Notes: generated from the sequence alone by a model not told the origin. A stretch of 6,341 nucleotides of DNA from CAYXBG01 sp964463145 (GCA_964463145.1 CAYXBG010000092.1:1-6341), one strand, 5' to 3'; shown: positions 1 through 6,341, counted from the stretch's first letter. Translations and numbers: made by a program.

Positions 1-125
1 TGTCCGCGTTAAGAGTCACAGTCTAATTCTACTTAAATCTAAGCGTAGAAAGAGGAAAAGGTAACAAAAAGAGCCCTGTAAGTAAACTTGTATCTACGTT
101 CCTCTTAGGTCTCCGTGCAGGTCTC
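1..125. other. Short non-coding stretch downstream of xerC
   Basis: This stretch follows the xerC stop codon on the minus strand. I see no convincing coding sequence in it. Read on the minus strand, it shows no hairpin of useful strength before the short T-run at about 66-70, so I cannot call a terminator. In many bacteria xerC is followed by hslV and hslU, but the minus-strand bases available here do not encode the conserved HslV amino terminus. If a further co-directional gene exists, it starts beyond the window edge. The part nearest xerC carries one half of a 21-bp imperfect tandem duplication, described separately. Confidence 0.5.
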
Positions 126-143
126 TTAGGCCTTCGGGTGGGC
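102..143. repeat. Two-copy 21-bp imperfect tandem duplication over the xerC stop
   Basis: Two adjacent 21-bp units, 102-122 and 123-143, both begin with CTCTTAGG on the plus strand and match at about 15 of 21 positions; the first 14 bases match at 12. On the coding (minus) strand each unit ends in a TAAGAG sequence. The true xerC stop at 126-128 is therefore followed exactly 21 bases later by a second in-frame TAA at 105-107. With only two diverged copies, chance or an old local duplication of the gene end are both possible. Confidence 0.45.
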
Positions 144-1028
144 CGATTTGTAGACTTTAATAAGAGTCTCAACCGAAAGATGCGTGTAGCGTTGTGTTGT
201 CGAGAGACTGGCATGTCCCAGTAACTCTTGAATAGTTCTTAAATCCGCACCGTTGTTAAGCAGGTGAGTCGCAAATGAGTGGCGCAGCATGTGCGGGTGA
301 GCAGCCATGGGAAGAGATGATTGGCTTACATATTGCTTCAGTAAACGTTGTATAGACCGTGTTGTGAGTCGCCCACCTCGAAGATTCAGGAAAAGGGCCT
401 CAGGGGTTTGCAAGGTAGTTTTTTTCTGTATCAGGGCGGTTCTCATGATTAAGTAAGTACGAAGGGCTTGCCGTGCTGGTCTTCCGAAAGGAACGATTCT
501 TTCCTTTTTTCCTTTCCCGCGGATACGGACCAGTCCTTCCCCGATGGAGAGGCTTGAGAGGTTCAGGTTGACCAGCTCCCCTACTCTCATGCCAGTTCCA
601 TATAGTAGTTCTAGGATGGCCAAGTCACGCTTACCTCGGTCAGTGGCAGCATTCGGCAACTGTAGTAGCTCTTCTACTTGTTGAATACTAAGACAGTGAG
701 GATGTCTTTTAGGTTGCCGAGGGAGTGAGACTAGTTTGGCTGGGTTGGACTTGACTAAGCCTAGTTGGTTCATAAAGCGGAAAAACGATCGCAAGGTGGA
801 GAGTTTTCTAGCTGTCGAGGATTTTTGGTTTCCTTTGCTGACTAGATGCCCGAGGAAATCACGTATGGTGATGTGGTCGATTACTTCTAGAGGGAGGTCC
901 TCGTTTTTCTCTACCTGGAGATAAGATGAGAACTCACAAAGATCGCGTGAATAATTTTTCAGTGTGTGGGGAGAGTAGTTTTTTTCGAACTTGAGATGAT
1001 CAAGAAAAGATTCGATGTGATTAGCCAT
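126..1028 (-). CDS. xerC: Tyrosine recombinase XerC (chromosome dimer resolution)
   Basis: This 300-residue protein is a full-length Xer tyrosine recombinase; the family is usually 295-310 residues. Such enzymes act in the cytoplasm with a XerD partner at dif to resolve chromosome dimers through a 3'-phosphotyrosine intermediate. The amino-terminal SAM-like core-binding domain spans about residues 3-88, and the catalytic domain about 109-290. The complete catalytic set is visible: R148 in GTGMRVGEL, K172 in RGKGKKER, H246 and R249 in HPHMLRHSFATH, H272 in LLGHASLSTTQ, and the nucleophile Y281 in QRYTHLS. The carboxyl end, VYKSAHPKA, resembles the XerC/XerD tail. Assigning XerC over XerD rests on overall style; a single-recombinase XerH-like system or XerD is less likely. 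The ATG lies 6 bases after the ntrX stop with no strong Shine-Dalgarno sequence, so translation is probably coupled to ntrX. No integron, phage or transposon features surround it, which favours a housekeeping role. Confidence 0.9.
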   Translation of the reverse strand: MANHIESFLDHLKFEKNYSPHTLKNYSRDLCEFSSYLQVEKNEDLPLEVIDHITIRDFLGHLVSKGNQKSSTARKLSTLRSFFRFMNQLGLVKSNPAKLVSLPRQPKRHPHCLSIQQVEELLQLPNAATDRGKRDLAILELLYGTGMRVGELVNLNLSSLSIGEGLVRIRGKGKKERIVPFGRPARQALRTYLIMRTALIQKKTTLQTPEALFLNLRGGRLTTRSIQRLLKQYVSQSSLPMAAHPHMLRHSFATHLLNNGADLRTIQELLGHASLSTTQRYTHLSVETLIKVYKSAHPKA

Positions 1029-1034
1029 TGGAAA

Positions 1035-2381
1035 TTACTTTGGACGAATCTTGAGGGCTTTGATTTTCCTATGAAGTGATGTGCGGCCCATCCCGACAGT
1101 CAAAGCCGTACTGGTTATGTTCCAATTATTCTCCAGCAGGCGTTCTTGCAGGAATTTCCTTTCGAACTCTAACTTGGCTTCCTGGAAGGTTAGCGGATTT
1201 GCATCATCGATCGGGGTTGCAGCCTGGATTGCTTTAGGTAGGTGATGCAGGTGAACTTCGTTGCCCGGCTCCATGATAACGATTCGCTCAATGATATTGC
1301 GCAGCTCGCGCACATTTCCCGGCCAATGATATTCACGCAGTTTATTGACAACATCCAGCTTGATCCTTTTTGTAGGTTTGCCATTGCGCCGGGCAAAGTG
1401 AACAAGAAAATGGTCGACTAAGTCCTTGATGTCCTCACTACGTTGACGGAGAGGAGGCACTTCAAATGGGATGACGTTTAGTCGAAAAAAGAGGTCTTCC
1501 CGGAAACGCCCCTCGGAAATTTCTTTTTCCAGATTTTTATTTGTAGCTGCAATCACTCGAACATCCACCTCAACTGCAGTATCGCTACCTAAGGGATGAA
1601 AGCGTAGATCGTCGAGTACGCGCAGAACCTTAGCTTGGGTTTTCAAGCTCATATCCCCAACTTCATCCAGGAATAAAGTGCCCTCATCGGCAAGTTCAAA
1701 CTTGCCTTTACGGCTTTCTGTGGCGCCTGTGAAAGCTCCTTGGGTATTGCCGAAGAGCTCACTTTCTATCAAGTCCTCAGGGATCGCTGCGCAATTAACA
1801 TCTTCGAACGCCTGGTCTCGGCGTTGGCTTGACAGATGCAAGAGCCGCGACACTAGTTCTTTACCAGTGCCATTTTCCCCATAGATAAGTATCCTAGCTT
1901 CTGTTGGCCCGGCAAATTGGATCTGTTGGCGAAGAGCCTGCATTGGTACCGAGGAGCCGATCATGACTGTCTCTTGTCGCAGTAGATCTCTCAGATTCTG
2001 ATTTTCAGCTTCCAACTGCCTCTGTCTCAAGGCATGCTCAAGAACGAGTAAAATTTTCTCGCCGGACAGCGGTTTTTCAATAAAATCAAAAGCGCCTAGC
2101 TTGGTGGCCCTAACAGCACTGCCAATGGTTCCATGCCCGGAGATGATGAGCACGTATTGTTGGGGTGTCTGCCTTTTTATTTCGGCAAGGACCTCTAGTC
2201 CGTTCTTTCCTGGAAGCCACACATCCAAGAAAACTAAATCGAAGGGTGTCTTTTGCAGGAGTTCCAAACACTCCTCTCCCGACCTCGCGCTAAAAACTTC
2301 GTAGCCGGCATCCTCCAGAATGCCACAAATTGAGCGGCGCACATTTTTCTCGTCGTCAACGACCAGTATTTTTACTTTCAT
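1035..2381 (-). CDS. ntrX: NtrX-type sigma-54-dependent response regulator
   Basis: This 448-residue three-domain regulator of the NtrC class is the normal length for NtrX. The receiver domain (about 3-118) has acidic residues D9 and D10, phospho-acceptor D53 in FLDVWLPGKNG, S81 and K103 in IEKP. The AAA+ domain (about 140-370) has Walker A GENGTGKE (168-175), the sigma-54 contact loop GAFTGA (215-220), Walker B LFLDE (236-240), arginines around GRFRED (291-296) and sensor II WPGNVREL (353-360). A Fis-type helix-turn-helix covers about 412-446. With GAFTGA intact, it should be competent to open sigma-54 promoters after phosphorylation at D53. The start ATG overlaps the ntrY stop by 4 bases (ATGA), which implies translational coupling and makes NtrY its cognate kinase. 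NtrX is assigned over NtrC because the partner has NtrY architecture. Some family members act without sigma-54, and the target genes cannot be read from this window. Confidence 0.93.
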   Translation of the reverse strand: MKVKILVVDDEKNVRRSICGILEDAGYEVFSARSGEECLELLQKTPFDLVFLDVWLPGKNGLEVLAEIKRQTPQQYVLIISGHGTIGSAVRATKLGAFDFIEKPLSGEKILLVLEHALRQRQLEAENQNLRDLLRQETVMIGSSVPMQALRQQIQFAGPTEARILIYGENGTGKELVSRLLHLSSQRRDQAFEDVNCAAIPEDLIESELFGNTQGAFTGATESRKGKFELADEGTLFLDEVGDMSLKTQAKVLRVLDDLRFHPLGSDTAVEVDVRVIAATNKNLEKEISEGRFREDLFFRLNVIPFEVPPLRQRSEDIKDLVDHFLVHFARRNGKPTKRIKLDVVNKLREYHWPGNVRELRNIIERIVIMEPGNEVHLHHLPKAIQAATPIDDANPLTFQEAKLEFERKFLQERLLENNWNITSTALTVGMGRTSLHRKIKALKIRPK

Positions 2382-4600
2382 GAGAAGACTTCAGGATTGG
2401 CCCTGGTTCCAGAAATGGGAATTTCCATGGTGAAACACATGCCATTGGGAAAGTTGGGTTCTGCCCGGATATAACCATTGTGATCGTTGATAATACGTTG
2501 GACGATAGCCAGGCCTAGCCCAGTACCCTTTTTTTTTGTTGAAAAATAGGGCAGGAAAAGATTTTCGTAATCTTCCGGTGGAATACCTCCGCCATTGTCG
2601 CGGAACTCGATCGCAACAGATTGTTTGCGAGTGTTCAGTCTTGTTGAGATTGATAGTCGACGTCCACTCTCAGTGTCTGATAACGCATCCATTGCATTAT
2701 CTATCAAATTAACGAAAACCCTTCGGATTTGTTCAGGATCGACAAGAACTTTGCTGACTTGGCTATCGAAGGAGCGATCCACTTGAACGCCTTTTAAGGC
2801 TTCATCATACATTTTAAGAGTCTCATCGATTAGATGATGCAGTATTGTGTCGACGGGTTTACTGATGGGTAGCCTAGCGAAACGGGAGAACTCCTGGACC
2901 AGTGATTTCAGGTTCTGTCCTTCTGTACTAATCATCCGGACACCGTCCTCTAGAATTTCCCGAAAGTTCCCAACTGCTGTTTTGTCTGACAGTTGCAGTG
3001 TTTCGAATCGTTTAAGGATGCGCTCGGCTGAAAGCTGGATTGGGGTAAGCGGGTTCTTGATCTCGTGAGCCAACCTACGCGCGACCTCTTGCCAAGCAGC
3101 AAACTTTTCGGCTCGGATCAATTCGTTGAGCTCGTCGATCACCACAAGAAATTCTTGATTGTTCAGGAGCGGCTGCGGGCTAATGGTCACCGTAGCGGCT
3201 ATGTACGTTTGAAATTCACCTCGTTCGAGAACGAGCTCTCTACGATACGAACCGTACAGTTTGGCCCGCTTCTTCATTTCCTGGAGTTGCTCCAGGAAGG
3301 TTTCTCCTACGAGTGATCCAATCTGATGCCCCACGACTTCAGAATTACTCATTTTCAAGATCCGCAGAGCTGCCTGATTGACTGTTTGTACGGTGTCTTT
3401 CTGGTCGATACTAAGTACTCCGGTGCCAATGTTTTGCAATATATGTTCTGTGTAGCTCCGTCCTTCTTGGAGTTCTGCGTTTGCAGTTCTCAATTCGGTA
3501 TTTTTCTTTTCCAATTGCCGTCGACTATTGCGAATGTCACCGGCCATAGTATTGAAAGAGTCCACTAGAACACCGAGTTCATCAACTGCAGCGACGTTGA
3601 CCCGATGATCTAGATTGCCTTGGGAAAGTTGATCTGCGCCCTCGGCTAAACCTTCGAGGGGGACAGTTATTTTTCGGGCGATGTAAGTGCCAAGCCAGAC
3701 AAAACCGGAGATTACCATCAAGGTCGTCATTGCAAGGATCAGGAAGTAATTTAGTTGGACCTGTCTCAAGGAATCTTTGAGGTCATTGAACTTTGTGCGT
3801 GCATTTGCGGCCTCCAGCGCATTGAACTCAACGCTTTCTGGGACGACATGTTGGGCCAATACTGCTCCTACAATCTCCTGGTTGCTATTTCTGATGGGAC
3901 ACCCAGTCAAAATCAAATCAACATCCGCTCGCCCAATTTCATGACCTCTCCTGCGAGAATAGGCTTGACTACCTTCGAGTACCTGCTTTAAGAGGTCAGT
4001 TGTATCTTCTTCTCTCCACCGGTCCTGTAAAGTAAGGGTGCCTCGGGGATCGAAGATAGCCAGTCCCTGAATCTCGGGGAGATCTGGGGCTGACCCTTCA
4101 GGGGCCCATTGCAGTGTTGATGGATTGATGAGCGAGGCGACCAGCTGAGTTTTGTACAGTAGGAGGGATTGGTTTTGCTCGTAGTAAGTTTCGACCACTT
4201 TTTCTGAAGATGTTAGTAGTTTTTCAGATGGAGACGTGAACCAAAGTCGTAGATTGCTATTGATAAGTCCGAAAGCAACAAAGGACATTAACAGGGCTGG
4301 GAACAAAGAGAAAATTGTGAACGTGATTATCAATTTGCTTTTTATTCGCGTCCCAAGTTTCTTTGACTGATGCTCGAAATAGAGTTTGATCAAGTCTCGG
4401 GCAAGCATGAAACACAGCGCAAGAAGGAGGACAGTGTTGACGGTCCAGATAAAGGCCCATAGGTTGATGTTCTCGACGAAATCGGCGTTGCCTACAGAGC
4501 TTGGATTTAGGAAAGTAACACTGACTAGAAAAGCCAGAATGAAAGCTGATAAGCCAGCCAAGGTCCAGTAGATTTTGCGGAGCAGTGTCCCTTTTGCCAT
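2378..4600 (-). CDS. ntrY: NtrY-type membrane sensor histidine kinase
   Basis: This is a 740-residue membrane histidine kinase, numbered from the ATG at 4598-4600. Membrane helices lie at about 13-31, 47-67, 90-113 and 283-308, giving the NtrY four-helix topology with a periplasmic sensor region of about 170 residues between helices 3 and 4. HAMP follows (about 309-361), then a short charged coiled coil (354-380), PAS (about 382-493), and HisKA with phospho-acceptor H512 in RRLAHEIKNPLTP. The ATP-binding domain (about 618-733) has N-box N631/N635, G1 DNGGG (668-672), PYFSTKKKG and G2 GTGLGLA (692-698). All residues needed for autophosphorylation are present. It should phosphorylate, and probably dephosphorylate, NtrX, encoded immediately downstream with a 4-base overlap. 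NtrYX systems are linked to nitrogen metabolism, redox or respiration and envelope functions in other bacteria; the signal here is unknown. The frame is also open to a TTG at 4634-4636, adding 12 residues. The ATG is preferred because AAGGA lies upstream of it and the extra residues look unlike the family. Confidence 0.92.
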   Translation of the reverse strand: MAKGTLLRKIYWTLAGLSAFILAFLVSVTFLNPSSVGNADFVENINLWAFIWTVNTVLLLALCFMLARDLIKLYFEHQSKKLGTRIKSKLIITFTIFSLFPALLMSFVAFGLINSNLRLWFTSPSEKLLTSSEKVVETYYEQNQSLLLYKTQLVASLINPSTLQWAPEGSAPDLPEIQGLAIFDPRGTLTLQDRWREEDTTDLLKQVLEGSQAYSRRRGHEIGRADVDLILTGCPIRNSNQEIVGAVLAQHVVPESVEFNALEAANARTKFNDLKDSLRQVQLNYFLILAMTTLMVISGFVWLGTYIARKITVPLEGLAEGADQLSQGNLDHRVNVAAVDELGVLVDSFNTMAGDIRNSRRQLEKKNTELRTANAELQEGRSYTEHILQNIGTGVLSIDQKDTVQTVNQAALRILKMSNSEVVGHQIGSLVGETFLEQLQEMKKRAKLYGSYRRELVLERGEFQTYIAATVTISPQPLLNNQEFLVVIDELNELIRAEKFAAWQEVARRLAHEIKNPLTPIQLSAERILKRFETLQLSDKTAVGNFREILEDGVRMISTEGQNLKSLVQEFSRFARLPISKPVDTILHHLIDETLKMYDEALKGVQVDRSFDSQVSKVLVDPEQIRRVFVNLIDNAMDALSDTESGRRLSISTRLNTRKQSVAIEFRDNGGGIPPEDYENLFLPYFSTKKKGTGLGLAIVQRIINDHNGYIRAEPNFPNGMCFTMEIPISGTRANPEVFS

Positions 4601-4610
4601 CTCGAGTATG

Positions 4611-4615
4611 TCCTT
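4611..4615 (-). promoter_or_regulatory. Ribosome binding site deciding the ntrY start
   Basis: On the minus strand this reads AAGGA, 10 bases before the ATG at 4598-4600. The alternative TTG at 4634-4636 has only a bare AGG at usable distance. This is the main reason for choosing the shorter ntrY form. The spacing is slightly long, so the choice is moderate. Confidence 0.5.
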
Positions 4616-4656
4616 GAGTTCACTTCCCGACGGCAACCCTAGCCTATCAGCCTTCC

Positions 4657-4668
4657 GAATAGCTCTTC
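4657..4668. repeat. 12-bp near-palindrome in the ntrY leader
   Basis: The sequence GAATAGCTCTTC is symmetrical at 10 of 12 positions (GAA-N-AGCT-N-TTC). It lies between the proposed ntrY promoter and the ntrY start. It could be an operator half-site pair for a dimeric regulator. A palindrome this short also occurs easily by chance, and I recognise no specific binding consensus. Confidence 0.25.
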
Positions 4669-4678
4669 TGGGTGATAG

Positions 4679-4707
4679 TTGATGGGCTCTGATCGGTCGT
4701 GTATTGT
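4679..4707 (+). promoter_or_regulatory. Candidate sigma-70 promoter for hyuA
   Basis: TTGATG at 4679-4684 (four of six match TTGACA) is followed by a 17-base spacer and TATTGT at 4702-4707 (four of six match TATAAT). Transcription would start near 4714, giving a leader of about 68 bases to the proposed TTG start of hyuA. Position and spacing are right but the hexamers are mediocre, so this is tentative. Confidence 0.35.
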
Positions 4708-4711
4708 AGCA
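4703..4711 (-). promoter_or_regulatory. Candidate extended -10 promoter for ntrY-ntrX-xerC
   Basis: On the minus strand this reads TGCTACAAT, an extended -10 (TGn followed by a hexamer matching TATAAT at five of six). There is no good -35 at 16-18 bases upstream, which is typical where the TGn extension compensates. Transcription would begin near 4696, about 95 bases before the ntrY ATG, and would cover all three minus-strand genes. It overlaps the -10 of the proposed plus-strand promoter. Confidence 0.4.
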
Positions 4712-4771
4712 TTTTAGCTGGGTTGTTTCGCGGCACTTGTAGGTGAGCCACTTCGACCCAGAATACAGTCC

Positions 4772-4775
4772 GGAG
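4772..4775 (+). promoter_or_regulatory. Ribosome binding site supporting a TTG start for hyuA
   Basis: GGAG sits 6 bases before the TTG at 4782-4784, an ideal distance. The other upstream in-frame candidate, GTG at 4743, has no comparable site. A GAGG at 4859-4862 precedes GTG 4869 by 6 bases, but that start would remove half of the first beta strand. Confidence 0.4.
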
Positions 4776-4781
4776 TTATCT

Positions 4782-6341
4782 TTGCGTTTCTTTCGCCGAG
4801 CATCAGATCCAAAAGAAGAATCCGAGCCCAGTCAACAAAATGGGGAAGAAGTAACGCTGAGGATAGGTGTGGACACGGGTGGTACGTTCACCGATTTTGT
4901 CGTTGTTGACGGAAGTGAAATCTCGATTTTCAAGGTGCCATCGACCCCCAAAGCTCCAGGACTAGCAGTTTCAAAAGGACTTGAAATGATCGAGGGTGAA
5001 AACCCTCTAGTTCAACTTGGTTCAACTGTAGGTACGAATGCAGTTCTTGAGCGCAAAGGAGCGACGGTAGCCCTTTTGACCAATCAGGGCTTTGAAGATA
5101 TCATCGAAATCGGTCGACAGAACCGCCCTCAGTTGTATTCATTAACTGCTTCACGCCCCCAATCTTTAGTCCCTCGGAGTCACAGAATCGGGATCAGGGA
5201 GCGCACATCCTGGAGCGGCCGAAAATTGATTGGGCTGGAGGGGAAGAGCCTAGAGTGGCTGAAAGGACGCATAGATCAGCTTCAGCCACAAAGTATTGCC
5301 GTGACTCTTTTGTATAGTTATCTAAATTCCGCTCCTGAAAAAAAAGTTGCTGAAGCATTGCAGGAACTGGATATCCCTATATCTTTGTCTCACGAGATCC
5401 TTCCGGAGTTCCGAGAGTTCGAGCGAACTTCGGCTACCGTGATTAACGCTTACTTGATGCCAATCGTTTTGTCGTATCTGCAGGGACTCGAGGATGATCC
5501 GTTAATCCAAAGCGGGAATCTTACTGTTATGCAGTCAAATGGAGGAGCCATATCTGCGGGAAGAGCTTCAAGAGAACCAATCCGTACTATCGCTTCTGGA
5601 CCAGCTGCAGGTGTTGTTGGTGCGATGCAGCTGGCCCGGCGTATTGATCTTGAAAAAGTAATCACATTCGACATGGGTGGGACCTCCACAGATGTGTGCT
5701 TGTGTGATGGGCAAATACCGTTGACCAAAGAAGCTCAAATTGGAGGTTTGCCGATTCCGGTTCAGATGATTGATATTCAATCCGTCGGAGCTGGTGGTGG
5801 TTCGATAGCTAGTGTGGATCCTGGAGGATTACTGAAGGTAGGGCCCGAAAGCGCTGGAGCCGATCCAGGGCCCGTCTGTTACGGTAAAGGTGATCAGGTA
5901 ACCGTTACGGATGCCAATTTATACCTTGGCCTGATTCATCCAGAATGGTTTTTAGGAGGTGAGTTTCAGCTCGCCCCCAACAGAATTGGGTCTCGTCTGA
6001 AAAGATTGGCAGATGAAATGGAAGCTACTTCAGGGACAGCCTGTGCTCCGGAAACTATAGCCTCAGGAATCCGCACCATTGTCGCCGGTCAAATGGAACG
6101 AGCAATTCGGATGTCTTCTCTTGAGAGGGGATATGACACACGTGATTTCACTCTTGTAAGCTACGGTGGTGCAGGAGGGCTGCACGTCTGTGATCTGGCG
6201 CGTACGCTCTTAATTCCTCAAATTGTGATTCCTGTCAACCCCGGAGTATTGTCTGCTTTAGGGGCTCTTGAAAGTGACGTGAAACGAGACGCCTCTCGAA
6301 CGATTTTAGAAAGCTCTAAGGATTCTGATATTGACGACCTG
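4782..6341 (+). CDS. hyuA: Hydantoinase/oxoprolinase family subunit A (HyuA), 3' end cut by window
   Basis: At least 520 residues of an ASKHA-fold HyuA protein are present. The family is usually about 680-720 residues, so the carboxyl-terminal part lies beyond the window. Family members couple ATP hydrolysis to opening of cyclic amides (hydantoins, 5-oxoproline) or to ketone carboxylation, normally with a HyuB subunit. The amino-terminal domain covers about 27-205 and the central hydantoinase A domain about 220-510. Visible motifs are the first phosphate loop RIGVDTGGTFTD (27-38), STVGTNAV (81-88), SGPAAGVVGA (272-281), the second phosphate loop FDMGGTSTD (296-304), SVGAGGGS (334-341), ESAGADPGPVCYG (356-368), VTDAN (375-379) and YGGAGGLHVCDLA (461-473). 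No break is seen. There is no ATG before the first loop. I chose TTG 4782 for its GGAG site; GTG 4743, GTG 4869 and the unusual CTG 4857 are alternatives. The substrate cannot be fixed: N-methylhydantoinase, oxoprolinase and acetone or acetophenone carboxylase-like proteins share these motifs. Confidence 0.88.
   Translation, partial: MRFFRRASDPKEESEPSQQNGEEVTLRIGVDTGGTFTDFVVVDGSEISIFKVPSTPKAPGLAVSKGLEMIEGENPLVQLGSTVGTNAVLERKGATVALLTNQGFEDIIEIGRQNRPQLYSLTASRPQSLVPRSHRIGIRERTSWSGRKLIGLEGKSLEWLKGRIDQLQPQSIAVTLLYSYLNSAPEKKVAEALQELDIPISLSHEILPEFREFERTSATVINAYLMPIVLSYLQGLEDDPLIQSGNLTVMQSNGGAISAGRASREPIRTIASGPAAGVVGAMQLARRIDLEKVITFDMGGTSTDVCLCDGQIPLTKEAQIGGLPIPVQMIDIQSVGAGGGSIASVDPGGLLKVGPESAGADPGPVCYGKGDQVTVTDANLYLGLIHPEWFLGGEFQLAPNRIGSRLKRLADEMEATSGTACAPETIASGIRTIVAGQMERAIRMSSLERGYDTRDFTLVSYGGAGGLHVCDLARTLLIPQIVIPVNPGVLSALGALESDVKRDASRTILESSKDSDIDDL

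Noticed and set aside
60..125. Possible rho-independent terminator after xerC (AAGAG ... CTCTT before a T-run)
   Set aside because: The stem is only five A/T-rich pairs with a loop of nearly 30 bases, too weak to terminate transcription.
29..214. Minus-strand open frame of 61 codons rich in Arg, Pro and Lys overlapping the xerC end
   Set aside because: It is an out-of-frame reading of xerC and of the 21-bp duplication (the repeated RRPKR comes directly from it). It has no ribosome site and no family resemblance.
126..1028. Phage or integron integrase as an alternative identity for the recombinase
   Set aside because: The length, Xer-style motifs, AHPKA tail and operon position with ntrYX all fit a housekeeping Xer protein. 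No attachment sites, tRNA gene or cassette repeats are seen nearby.
3065..3568. Two consecutive plus-strand open frames antisense to ntrY
   Set aside because: They lie wholly inside the conserved PAS and kinase region of ntrY, have no recognisable domain and no good ribosome site, and are explained as antisense shadows.
4637..4781. Search for a sigma-54 (-24/-12) promoter that NtrX could act on
   Set aside because: The nearest matches, CGGCACT on the plus strand near 4730 and TGGCTC on the minus strand near 4750, lack the paired GC at the required spacing.
5450..5780. Overlapping minus-strand open frames opposite hyuA
   Set aside because: They oppose the strongly conserved phosphate-loop region of hyuA and read as low-complexity antisense translations with no family features.
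1..6341. CRISPR arrays, tRNA or rRNA genes, insertion sequences and riboswitches
   Set aside because: No repeated spaced units, cloverleaf-like sequence, terminal inverted repeats with a transposase, or recognisable riboswitch core was found on either strand.

Overview
This window shows a bacterial chromosomal segment with roughly even base composition and tight gene packing. A three-gene set runs on the minus strand: an NtrY-type membrane histidine kinase, an NtrX-type sigma-54 response regulator and a XerC-type tyrosine recombinase. On the plus strand, reading away from them, is the 5' part of a HyuA-type hydantoinase/oxoprolinase gene, cut by the window end. The NtrY and NtrX architectures point to a Gram-negative bacterium, either Pseudomonadota or a neighbouring lineage such as the former Deltaproteobacteria, SAR324 or Nitrospinota. 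That placement is inferred from protein style only and is weak.

Layout: positions 1-125 lie downstream of xerC and hold no gene I can support. xerC occupies 126-1028, ntrX 1035-2381 and ntrY 2378-4600 (a TTG-started form to 4636 is possible), all minus strand. ntrY and ntrX overlap by 4 bases in an ATGA arrangement, and ntrX and xerC are 6 bases apart, so the three are very probably one transcript starting upstream of ntrY. Positions 4601-4781 form a divergent regulatory gap. It contains a minus-strand extended -10 (TGCTACAAT) and a plus-strand TTGATG-17-TATTGT candidate whose -10 elements overlap. hyuA starts at about 4782 and runs off the end at 6341.

How the genes work together: NtrY is expected to sense an envelope or redox/nitrogen-linked signal through its four-helix membrane and periplasmic sensor region and to control phosphorylation of NtrX, which activates or represses transcription. 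XerC acts on chromosome dimers at dif. Its place behind ntrYX probably reflects shared transcription, with no evidence of shared function. HyuA would form an ATP-dependent amidohydrolase or carboxylase with a HyuB partner, probably encoded just beyond the window. All catalytic motifs that should be visible are intact and no gene is broken.

I do not see an undescribed system here. The points most worth a second look are a dnaX-like slippery run (A9, containing A AAA AAG in frame) inside the ATP-binding G2 region of ntrY, the overlapping divergent promoters, the absence of any ATG start for hyuA, and a 21-bp imperfect tandem duplication that repeats the xerC stop codon in frame.
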